Shown in pieces: positions 24,256 to 33,100 of a stretch of 64,000 bases of DNA (its first letter is position 1; every line of letters starts with the position of its first letter). The stretch is taken from the NCBI RefSeq assembly GCF_047229345.1, contig NZ_JBFTER010000011.1, positions 9,235-73,234 on the forward strand. Reading direction: 5' to 3'. The DNA is from Cellulomonas_A sp047229345. Its GTDB lineage: Bacteria > Actinomycetota > Actinomycetes > Actinomycetales > Cellulomonadaceae. The position numbers and the translations under genes were made by a program. The notes beneath the pieces were generated by a model, which was given only the letters and a program-made list of their open reading frames with translations, was not told the origin of the DNA and made no database searches.

Positions 24256-25452
24256 CTAGGCCAGCCGGCGCTCCACCGGCGGGGGGACGACGCGCAGGCC
24301 GCAGTCGCCGAACGAGACCGTCGACCCGAGCGGGACGCGCACCCGCTGCTCGACCCCGCAGACGATCTGCTGGCCGTCGGCGAGCGTCACGAGGGTCCCG
24401 TTCGTGGAGCCCCGGTCGGCCACCCACAGGCCGAGGTCGTCGACGCCGAGCTGCAGGTGCGTCTTGGACACCGAGCGGCCCGGGTCGACGACCCGCACCA
24501 GCTGCTCGGCGCCGGTCCCCACGGGGTTGCGGCCGACGAGCACGGTCCCGTCGACCGTCACGGTCCGCCCGTCGCTCAGCTCGAGCGCGACGGCCCGCGG
24601 GTCGAGCGGCTCCGACGGCGCCGGGCGCTCGTCCGGGCGCAGGGGCGAGCGGCGGGTCTCCTCGAGCGCGGGGTCGAGGGCGAACACCGTGGGCCGCAGC
24701 ATCGGGATCGCGCGCGTGTCGACGTCGGGAGCGACGCCGGGCTCGCCGAGCGGCGGCAGCACGAGCGACGGTCCGCCGCCGCGGCGGTCGGCGAGCAGCG
24801 CACCCAGCCGACGGCTCCCCACGTCCTGCGGGTCGGCGGGGCGGACGGGTTCCGCGGTTCCCGCCGGGGTGACCAGCGACCAGTCCTCGTCGGGCGCCGG
24901 CCGCGGCGTCACCAGGTGCGGGCGGGCGGGAGCGCCGGTGCGCGAGCGCGACCCGCGTGCGCCGTCGCGACGCCCGGCGAGCGGGGCCTCGACCGTGCGC
25001 AGGTCGACGACCTCGCCGCCCGCGACCCGGTCGTGCCAGCCGCGGTTGCGGCCCGTGCGGTCGAGCAGGGGTGACGCGAGCACGACGAACGACCCGAGGA
25101 GCACGACCGAGCCCGCGGCCACGACGAGGCCGCGCAGCAGCACGCGCCCGAGGCCGAGCGGACGCCCGGTGCGGGCGTCGACCGTGCGCAGGTGCAGCAC
25201 GCGCCGCCCGAGCGTCCAGCCGAGCGTCCCGTGGGTCCACCACTGCACGAGCGCCTGCACGAGCAGCAGGGCCCACGCGCCGAGCAGGAGGCCGGGCGAG
25301 GCGGGTGCGGCCGCAGCGTCGGACCCGAGGTCCCGGGCGGTCCGGAGCGCGACGGCGAGGACCACGCCGCCGCCCAGCACGAGGGCCACGGCCAGGTCGA
25401 GCAGGAACGCGGCGGCGCGACGTCCGAGCGACGCCGGTGCGGGGTGGCTCAT
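24256..25452 (-). CDS. RDD-family membrane protein with C-terminal FHA domain
   Basis: 398 residues. The first 150 contain an RDD domain (RRAAAFLLDLAVALVLGG, WWTHGTLGWTLGRRVLHLRTVD, NRGWHDRVAGG) with about three spans; a Pro-rich linker follows; residues about 310-398 form an FHA phosphothreonine-binding domain with VLVGRNPVG, SVSKTHLQL and DRGSTNGT, all key residues present. It would therefore dock phosphorylated partners, probably products of the kinase in the same operon, at the membrane. Its ATG overlaps the stop of the transglutaminase-like gene (ATGA), and AAGGA lies 8 nt upstream. Confidence 0.88.
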   Translation of the reverse strand: MSHPAPASLGRRAAAFLLDLAVALVLGGGVVLAVALRTARDLGSDAAAAPASPGLLLGAWALLLVQALVQWWTHGTLGWTLGRRVLHLRTVDARTGRPLGLGRVLLRGLVVAAGSVVLLGSFVVLASPLLDRTGRNRGWHDRVAGGEVVDLRTVEAPLAGRRDGARGSRSRTGAPARPHLVTPRPAPDEDWSLVTPAGTAEPVRPADPQDVGSRRLGALLADRRGGGPSLVLPPLGEPGVAPDVDTRAIPMLRPTVFALDPALEETRRSPLRPDERPAPSEPLDPRAVALELSDGRTVTVDGTVLVGRNPVGTGAEQLVRVVDPGRSVSKTHLQLGVDDLGLWVADRGSTNGTLVTLADGQQIVCGVEQRVRVPLGSTVSFGDCGLRVVPPPVERRLA

Positions 25453-27848
25453 GAGCGGGGTCCTTGCTCGTGGGTCGACGGGGTGTCCGGGGTCGTGCGC
25501 CGCCGGGTGCGGCGCAGCGGCCGTCCGGGCGGTCCGCCCGCGCGCGGCACCCGACGCGCGCGACGCAGCGACGCGAGCGAGACCCGGGCCCGCACGCGCC
25601 GGCCCCACGGCAGCGCGCCGTGCATCTCGGTGACCGCCTGCTCGACCCGCCGCCAGTACGCGGCGGCCTCGGCGAGCGTCGGCGTGCCGGGGCCGAACAC
25701 CGCGGCGTCGGCCTCGGCCGCGAGCCGGCCCACGACCGAGCCCGCCCGGTGCGCGGACCACGCGGCCCCCGCACCGGCGACACCCGACAGGGCGCGGGTG
25801 AGCTCGTCGGCGGTCTCGCGCCGCGTCGCGAGCGGCGACGGCGGGTGGCGCAGGTCGCGCGCGGCGTCGAGCACCTCGTCCCAGCCGCCCGCGACGCGCA
25901 CCACGGCGTCCGGGTGGTCCCGGCGCCGGCGCCGGCGACGCGCCTTGAGGGCGAGGACGACGACGAGCGGGCCGAGCAGCACGACCAGCGGGATCGCGAC
26001 GACACCGGCCACGCGCGCGACGCGCAGCCACACCGGGCCGCCCTGGTCACCGGCGTCCGGGTCCTCGGCCTGCGGCTGCTCGGTGTCGTCCTCGGGCGGG
26101 GTGACGGGCTCGGGCGGCGGGGGCGGCGGCTGCACGACCTGCGGCTCGGGGTCGGACGGCTTGGTCGTCGACTCCTCCTGCGGCGTCTGCGAGCGCGGCG
26201 GGGTCGGGTCGAACGGGACCCAGCCGTGGCCCGCGAACCCCACCTCGACCCAGGCCTCGACGTCGTCGCCCGTGACGGTCATCGACTCCGCGCCGCGCTC
26301 CTCCTCGCCGGGCACGAAGCCCAGCACGACGCGCGACGGCAGCCCCATCTGGCGGACCATCAGGGCCATCGCCGACGCGTACTGCTCGCCGTCGCCGACC
26401 ATGAGCTCCGAGCCGAGCAGCGTCGTCAGCCGGTCGGCGCCGTGGCCGGAGAGCGACGGCGAGTCCCCCGCCTCGGTCAGGCCGTGGCTGAAGAAGCCGC
26501 CCTCGGCGAGCGCCTTCTCGAGGCTGCGCGCGATCTGCACGGGTGGCCCGGCGTCGCGGGCCACGTCCGCCGCGGTCGCGCCGATCACGTCGGGCACCCC
26601 GGTCACGTCGGGGACGACGACGGGCGCAGGTCCGGCCTCGCCGACGGTCGCGTCGTCGGGCACCGGGGGCACGACCACGTCCACCGTGTACCGCAGGCCG
26701 GGCTCCACGCCGCCGGTCAGCACGGCGGCGCCCGTCGCGTCGTTGTAGCGCAGCTCGCCTGCGACGACCGGGTCGTCGAAGCGCACCGCGGTCGCCTGGC
26801 CCACCGTCGGCAACCAGACGCCCGAGAGCTCCTCGACCTCGATGGTGACCTGGGCCGCCTCGCCGCGCGCCGTGGTCTCGATGGTCTCGCCGACGCGCCG
26901 GAACTCCCCCGAACCCTGCGCGGAGCCGTCGCCCGCGACGTTCCACACGACGCCGTCGAACCGGTCCATCGTCGCGAGGCGCACGCGCGCGCCGGCCGGC
27001 AGGCCGCTCACCGTGAACAGCGGGTCGTCCTTCGCCTTGACGAGCTTGCGGAAGCCGGAGAGCGGGCTCGGGTACGCCCGCGGGTCGAACGGCGGGACGA
27101 GCTCGTCGCGCAGCACGTACCGCGGCGTCGAGCCGGTCACGAGGGGCGCGCCGAGCACGCCGCACCCGGCGACGACCGCGACCAGCACGCCGAGCGCGAC
27201 GAACCGGCGCGGCCGGACCCCGCCCGTGCGCCACGCGGCCCACCCGACGAGCACCGCGGCGAGCCCGAGGCCGGTCGCGACGGGCGCGATCTCCTGACGT
27301 GTCCCGAGGAGCACCGCACCCACGAGCGCGACACCCGGGACGACCGCGGCGAGCGCCGCCCGGCCCGGGGAACGCACGCGCAGCGCGGTCGCGGTCGCCG
27401 TCACCGAGCCGACGAGCGCGAGCAGGAAGGGCACGGCCAGCAGCGCGCCGCTGGTCCCGACCGGCGGCTGCAGCGTGAGGACCTGCTTCCACGAGGCCGT
27501 CGCGCCGACCGCGAGCTCGGTGAGCGTGCGCAGGGTCGGGACGACGCCCGCGACGGTCGTGCTCGGGGCCGCGAGCGCACCGCCCGCGAGGAAGTACGCG
27601 AGCACGACGAGCGCGACCACGACGATCGCCGACCAGCGCCGGAGCGCCCCGAGCACGCCGATCGCGGTGCCCAGCAGGAGCCCGCCGGCCAGCGCGGGGA
27701 CGGCCGCGCGCGCGCCGTAGACCGGGACGAGCGGCACGAGCGCGACGGCGAGCGCGCCGACGAGCAGCACGACGTCGACGACCGCGGGCCACCCTCCGCG
27801 CGGCGGGGCGCCGCGGGGTGCCCGGGGCGAGGTCCCGGCACCGGCCAT
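25449..27848 (-). CDS. TgpA-type membrane transglutaminase-like protein with degenerate active site
   Basis: 799 residues: six or so N-terminal spans (residues about 22-235), an outer transglutaminase-like core, a Pro/Glu-rich stretch, a span near 595-620, and a basic cytoplasmic tail. The core motif reads GDGEQYASAMALMVRQMGLPSRV, but the position of the catalytic Cys is Gly487 (codon GGC at 26388-26390) and the catalytic His is Glu531 (GAG at 26256-26258, in VEAWVEV); Asp547 in FDPTP remains. It is thus unlikely to be a protease or cross-linking enzyme and may be a scaffold. It overlaps DUF58 by one base and RDD-FHA by ATGA, as in PFNA-type clusters where the equivalent gene is tgm. Confidence 0.88.
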   Translation of the reverse strand: MAGAGTSPRAPRGAPPRGGWPAVVDVVLLVGALAVALVPLVPVYGARAAVPALAGGLLLGTAIGVLGALRRWSAIVVVALVVLAYFLAGGALAAPSTTVAGVVPTLRTLTELAVGATASWKQVLTLQPPVGTSGALLAVPFLLALVGSVTATATALRVRSPGRAALAAVVPGVALVGAVLLGTRQEIAPVATGLGLAAVLVGWAAWRTGGVRPRRFVALGVLVAVVAGCGVLGAPLVTGSTPRYVLRDELVPPFDPRAYPSPLSGFRKLVKAKDDPLFTVSGLPAGARVRLATMDRFDGVVWNVAGDGSAQGSGEFRRVGETIETTARGEAAQVTIEVEELSGVWLPTVGQATAVRFDDPVVAGELRYNDATGAAVLTGGVEPGLRYTVDVVVPPVPDDATVGEAGPAPVVVPDVTGVPDVIGATAADVARDAGPPVQIARSLEKALAEGGFFSHGLTEAGDSPSLSGHGADRLTTLLGSELMVGDGEQYASAMALMVRQMGLPSRVVLGFVPGEEERGAESMTVTGDDVEAWVEVGFAGHGWVPFDPTPPRSQTPQEESTTKPSDPEPQVVQPPPPPPEPVTPPEDDTEQPQAEDPDAGDQGGPVWLRVARVAGVVAIPLVVLLGPLVVVLALKARRRRRRRDHPDAVVRVAGGWDEVLDAARDLRHPPSPLATRRETADELTRALSGVAGAGAAWSAHRAGSVVGRLAAEADAAVFGPGTPTLAEAAAYWRRVEQAVTEMHGALPWGRRVRARVSLASLRRARRVPRAGGPPGRPLRRTRRRTTPDTPSTHEQGPRS

Positions 27849-28996
27849 CAGCTCACCACCCGGCGCAGCACGCGCGGCAGGTCGTCGAGCGTGCCCAGGG
27901 TCGCCAGGCTCAGGGAGCCCTGCGTCCGCACCTGGACCTCCTCGCCGGCCGTGCAGCGCATGACGACCGTCCGGGTGCCGACGGGCACGTGCCGCGCGCC
28001 GGCGCGCAGGTCGCCCGCGGACGGGACCGAGCCCGTCACCAGCACCGCGACGGACGCCTCCGGGGCGTCGCGGGCGACGCGACGGCCCAGCGCGGACATC
28101 CCGGTGCCGCCGATCGCGAGCTGGACGCCCGCGCAGTCGTCGAGCAGGAGCGGCGGGGTCTCGACGCGCAGGCGGCCGGCACCGACGAGCACGGCGAGGT
28201 CGCGCTCCTCGCGGAGCGTCTGCACGCCGAGCGACGCGACGGTCGAGACGGCGAGCTCGAACTCGTCGTCGTCGGCGTAGTCGCGCGGGTCGGTCGAGAG
28301 CGCGAGCGCGGTCTGCGTGCGCCGCGTGTCCTCGAACTGCTTGACCATGAGCGCGCCGCGGCGGGCCGTCGTGCGCCAGTGGATGTACCGGCGGTCGTCG
28401 CCCGCGACGTAGTCGCGCAGGGCGTGGAACGACAGGTCGCTGTCGGACAGGTCGCGCGTCGACTGCCCCTCGAGGTCGCGCAGCAGCCCCGCGCTCGCCC
28501 CCGCGAGCGACACGAGCTCGGGGTGCACGTAGAGCTCGACGGGCTCGGTCCAGCGCACCCGCCGCCGCGCGAGGCCCAGCGGGTCGCCGCGCACCGAGCG
28601 CACCGGGCCGACGACGACGACCGCGCGCCGCGACGTGGGGATCGCGAAGATGTCGTCGTGCTCGACGCCCGGTCCGAGCGACGGCAGCGCGAGGTCCGCG
28701 GCGCCGGCACCGACGGGCAGCTCGATGCGCGCGGGCAGCGAGCGCCGGCGGGCGACGTTGCGGACCGCGAGCCGCCCGACCGCGCGCTCGCCGACGCGCA
28801 CGCGCCGGTCCGCCAGGTCCAGCTCGACCGCGAACCGCTCGCGCCCGACCGTCATGAGCAGCGCGACCACGACGAGCCCCGCGAGCGCGGCTCCCCCGGC
28901 GGCGAGCTCGAGCCAGCCGAGCACCCGCCCCAGCACGAGGCCGACGACCGCGGCGACCGCAGCCGCCCAGCCGGCACCGGAGACGCGCAGGGCCAC
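27848..28996 (-). CDS. DUF58 domain protein
   Basis: 382 residues: two N-terminal hydrophobic spans (about 8-50), a beta-rich domain, and the DUF58 core with GLLRDLEGQSTRDLSDSD, FHALRDYVAGDDRRYIHWRTTARRG and LMVKQFEDTRR, the family hallmark. DUF58 proteins contain a von Willebrand A-like fold and nearly always partner a MoxR ATPase. GTG at 28996 comes 2 nt after the MoxR stop. Role: probably assembly or maturation of envelope proteins with MoxR; substrate unknown. Confidence 0.92.
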   Translation of the reverse strand: MALRVSGAGWAAAVAAVVGLVLGRVLGWLELAAGGAALAGLVVVALLMTVGRERFAVELDLADRRVRVGERAVGRLAVRNVARRRSLPARIELPVGAGAADLALPSLGPGVEHDDIFAIPTSRRAVVVVGPVRSVRGDPLGLARRRVRWTEPVELYVHPELVSLAGASAGLLRDLEGQSTRDLSDSDLSFHALRDYVAGDDRRYIHWRTTARRGALMVKQFEDTRRTQTALALSTDPRDYADDDEFELAVSTVASLGVQTLREERDLAVLVGAGRLRVETPPLLLDDCAGVQLAIGGTGMSALGRRVARDAPEASVAVLVTGSVPSAGDLRAGARHVPVGTRTVVMRCTAGEEVQVRTQGSLSLATLGTLDDLPRVLRRVVS

Positions 28997-28998
28997 CG

Positions 28999-30120
28999 TC
29001 AGGCCGCCCGCTGCGCCGGAGGTGGCGTGGACGCGACGATCCGCTCGATCACCTGCACGGACGTCACGCCCGCGAACTCGGCCTCGGTGTCGAGCACCAG
29101 GCGGTGCGCGAGGATCGGCACGGCGAGCGCCTTGATGTCGTCGGGCACCACGAACCCGCGCCCGTCGGACGCCGCCCAGACCTTCGAGCAGCGCACGAGC
29201 GCGAGCCCGCCGCGCACGGACGCCCCGAGCGAGGTCTGCGCATCCTCGCGCGTGGCCTCGAGCAGGCGCGCGACGTAGTCGAGCACCGCGGCGTCGATGT
29301 GCACGCTCCCCGCGAGGTCGGCCATGTCGGCGACCGCCTTGGTCGTGATCTTGGGCTGCAGGCCCGTCGTGCGGTCCTTGGCGCCCGCGAGGATCTCGAC
29401 GGTCGAGCTGCGGTCCGGGTAGCCGAGGGAGGTCTTGATCAGGAACCGGTCGAGCTGCGCCTCGGGGAGCCGGTACGTGCCGGCCTGCTCGATCGGGTTC
29501 TGCGTCGCGATGACCATGAACGGGCGGCCGACGGGGTGCGTCACGCCGTCGACCGTGACCTGCCCCTCCTCCATGACCTCGAGCAGCGCCGACTGCGTCT
29601 TGGGCGACGCGCGGTTGATCTCGTCCGCGAGCAGCACCGAGGTGAAGACCGGGCCGGGGTGGAACTCGAAGCGCCCGGTCCCCTGGTCGTAGATCGTCAC
29701 GCCCGTGACGTCGCTCGGCAGCAGGTCGGGGGTGAACTGGATGCGGTGGTGCGTGCCCTGGACGGTCGCCGCGATCGCCTTCGCGAGGGACGTCTTCCCC
29801 GTGCCCGGGGCGTCCTCCAGCAGCAGGTGCCCGTCGGACAGCATCGCGGTCAGCGCGAGGCGCACGGCGTGCTCCTTGCCGAGGACGGCACGGCCCACGT
29901 TGGCCACGAGCGCGCCGAAGGTCTCGGCGAACCACGTCGTCTGTTCGGGGGTCATCGGGGCTCGGGTCTCCTTGGTGGTGGCCGTGGCGGCCGGCGCGGC
30001 GGTGGCCGTGGCGGTCGGGCGGGTCGTCGTGCTGACGAGGGGCGAGGGCGGCTCGGGCGCTGTGCCGGGCTGCGCCGGGCGGGCGGGCTCGGCGGGGCCG
30101 TAGCGGGCGTCGGGGGTCAT
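28999..30120 (-). CDS. MoxR-family AAA+ ATPase
   Basis: 373 residues. After a low-complexity Pro/Ala/Thr N-terminus of about 55 residues comes the AAA core: LLLEDAPGTGKTSLAKAIA (Walker A), LLADEINRASPKTQSALLEV (Walker B), VIATQNPIEQAGTYRLPEA (sensor 1), and the lid with DIKALAVPILAHRL. MoxR ATPases act as chaperones for metal- or VWA-containing partners, here presumably DUF58. ATG at 30120 overlaps the stop of the giant gene (ATGA) and has GGAGGGG 7 nt upstream; an internal ATG at 29955, also with AAGGAG, would give the core alone and could be a second start. Confidence 0.92.
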   Translation of the reverse strand: MTPDARYGPAEPARPAQPGTAPEPPSPLVSTTTRPTATATAAPAATATTKETRAPMTPEQTTWFAETFGALVANVGRAVLGKEHAVRLALTAMLSDGHLLLEDAPGTGKTSLAKAIAATVQGTHHRIQFTPDLLPSDVTGVTIYDQGTGRFEFHPGPVFTSVLLADEINRASPKTQSALLEVMEEGQVTVDGVTHPVGRPFMVIATQNPIEQAGTYRLPEAQLDRFLIKTSLGYPDRSSTVEILAGAKDRTTGLQPKITTKAVADMADLAGSVHIDAAVLDYVARLLEATREDAQTSLGASVRGGLALVRCSKVWAASDGRGFVVPDDIKALAVPILAHRLVLDTEAEFAGVTSVQVIERIVASTPPPAQRAA

Positions 30121-33100
30121 CCGCCCTCCCCTCCGTCCGGTGGTGGTGGCGGCGGCGCGGGGATCCTCTCCCCGCCCTCGGCCCAGCCGCCGCTCTCGCC
30201 GTACTGGTTCGTCGCCTTGACGCGGATGCGGACCTCGGTGCCGGCAGCGACGGGCGCGCCCGGGAGCGCGGCGTTGACGGACGGCGCCGTGACCGTGCCG
30301 AGGGACGTCCAGGCCCCGTTGCCCACGCGGACCTCGACCACGTAGCCCGTCAGCGGCACACCGCCGTTGTCCGACGGCGGGGTCCACGTCGCGTCGACGC
30401 GCGCACCGGTCTCCTCCAGGCGCACTTGCACGCCCGACGCGTCGCCCGGCTCGCTCGCGCGCTCGATCTGCTTGTCGGTCGAGACGGCGCCGGACTCGCC
30501 CGCACCCGTCACGGCGCTGACCGAGACGCTCACGACGGCGGACCGGTTGGCGAAGCCGAAGCGCGGCAGCCCGTCCGTCAGGGTGTCCTGCGTCCCCGTG
30601 ACGGTCGTGTCGCGCACGACGCGCCCGTCGACCGCGAAGACCACGTGGTAGCGCTGGTTCGCCCCTCCGCCCCACGACCCCGTCGCGCCCCAGGAGGCGG
30701 TGATGGACGTCGGCTGCCGGTTGTCGTCGCGGGTCGGGTCGCTCAGCGACACCGCGCCGGGTGCCACGGGCCTGGTGACCGGGGTCGCGCTCACGACGCC
30801 GCTCGGCGCCCCGCAGCCGGCGACGTTGCACGCGCGCACCTGGTAGCTCTGGGTCTCGCCGCCGGGCAGGGCGTCCACGACGATCGGGCTCCCCGCGCCC
30901 GACCGCACCGGTGTCCCGCCCTGCAGCACCTGGTACTCGGTGATCGGCGAGCCGTTCGCGTCGGCCGAGAACCCGCTGAGCTCGACGGAGCCCTGGCCGG
31001 GCTCGGCCGTGCCGGACCCGGTCGCCCGCACGCCGCTGGTCACCCCCGGCACCCCGAAGGTCGACGCGATGGCCGACCCCGTGGCGGACCACCCGGCCTT
31101 GTTCTGGGCGCGCACCTGGAACTCGTGGGGGTGGCCGTTGACGGCGCGAGTGAACGCGTACGACGTCTCGGCGGCAGTGAGGGGGAACGTGCCGCCGCCG
31201 GGTCCGGTGATGGTCAGCTCGTAGCCCCTGACCGGGTCACCGTTCGCCGCGGGTGACGTCCAGCTCACGGTGATCTGGCCCCCGAGCGGGGTCTCGACGC
31301 GCTGCGCCGAGACCGCCGGCGCGTCCGGCGCCTTGGCCGGCACGATCGTCGCCGACGACCCGCTCCACCCGCTCGGCTCGGGCGCCCGGTTCTGCGCCCG
31401 CACCCGGACCGTGTACGCGGTGCCGTTCTGCAGGCCGGTGAACCGCTGCGTGAGCGTCGACGTCGTGACCGAGGCGGGACCGTTCACCGGCGCCGGGGTG
31501 ATCTCGAGCGTGTAGCTCGTGATCGGCGACCCGGTGCTGCGCGGTGCCTCCCAGCGGACGGTGAGCTCGCGGTCGCCGGTCGAGACCTCGACGGGCGCGC
31601 CCGGCGGGTCCGGCACGGCGTCCGGGCGGGCGGGCGCCGACGCGGGGCTCGGGTCGGACCAGTCGACGGCGTTCTGCGCGGCGACCGTGAACGTGTACTC
31701 GGTGTCGTTGGTGAGGTTGTCGATCGTGCACGTCGTGCTCGCGCACGCCCGGACGGCGCCGCCCGGGTTGGCGACGACGCGGTAGCCCGTGATGGGCGCG
31801 CCGCGGTCCCCGGGGGCGTCCCAGGCGAGCACGACCGTCCGGTCGCGCACCTCGACGACGCGCGGGGCCCGGGGCGCCTCCGGCTTGCCGCGCACGGACA
31901 CGGTGATCCGGCCCTCGACCTCCCGGTCGGGGTCTCCCGTGGCGTCGCGCACCCGGAAGCGCGCGACCAGGGTGCCCTGGAAGTCGGGGCCCGGCCGCAC
32001 CGAGACGGTGCTCGACGTCGCGCTCGCGGTGCCCGCCCCCGGGGTCTCGACGCTCGCACCGACGACGGTGAGCTCGCCGTCCGGGAACGGGTTGAACGCG
32101 TTCTCGAGCACGTTCACGACTGTCTCGCGGCCCTGCACGCCGTCCGTGACCGTGCGGTCGACCACGCGCGCGAGCTGCCGGGTGCTCGCGGTCACGCGCA
32201 GGTCGACCTGGGCGTCCATCGAGCCCGAGCGCCCGTAGCCGATCTTCACCGCGAGCGAGCCGAGCGTGCCCTTGGGGGTCGTGCGCGCCGCGGAGACCCG
32301 CAGCGTGCTGCCCTCGAGCGTCGCGGTGAAGCCCGCCGGGACGGCCGAGGTCAGCTGGTAGGTGTACGGCGTCGTCGTGGTCGTCTCGCCCTCGGGGCCG
32401 CGCGTCAGCGCCCGCAGGTCCACCGCGAGCGGCGCCTCGCCCGGGCCCATGTCGAGCGTCGTGGGGTCGAACGTCGGGGGGTGGTCGTCGAGCGCGTAGA
32501 CCGTGATCGAGAGCGTGATGACCGACGTCCGGCCCTCCGCGTCCCCGGCGCTGGTCCGGTCGGTGACGGGGACGGTGATCGAGGCCGGGCCCGCGTACCC
32601 CGCGGCCGACTGGAAGCGCAGCGTCGTGGCGTCCTTGACGAGCGCCGTGCCGTCGGACTTGGTCGCGGTCACGCCCGCCGCGTCGGCGATGCTCGCGGTG
32701 CGCCCGGGCGCGACCTGCACCTGCTCGTCGAGCGGGATCTCCAGCGGCTCCCCCGAGGCGACGCGGAGCTCGGGCGCCTTGGGCCGCGGCGTCGGCGGGA
32801 AGAACCCGAGGGCGGGGACGGTGATGAAGGCGTAGGACGAGACCCGGTCCGCCTGCGGGGAGACGTTCGTCAGCACGTACGGCACGGTCTGGGCGGTGTC
32901 CACGAGGGTCACGACCACCTTGCCCTGCGGCGTCACGGTCGCGACCTCGGACGCCGATCTCGGCACCGAGACCTGGAGGTCGCTCAGCGGGCCGCTCGGG
33001 TTCTGCGCGACCTCGAGCACGTCGACCTCGACGCTCTCGCGGCCGATCGTGTCGATCGGGGGCACGACGACGTCCTGTGCGATCGGCGGCAGCACCGCCG

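Noticed and set aside
18621..24872. Plus-strand open frame of about 2080 codons across leuA and the propeller genes
   Set aside because: Antisense to well-supported genes; composition is Arg/Ala/Pro/His with no domain. Long antisense frames are expected at this G+C content.
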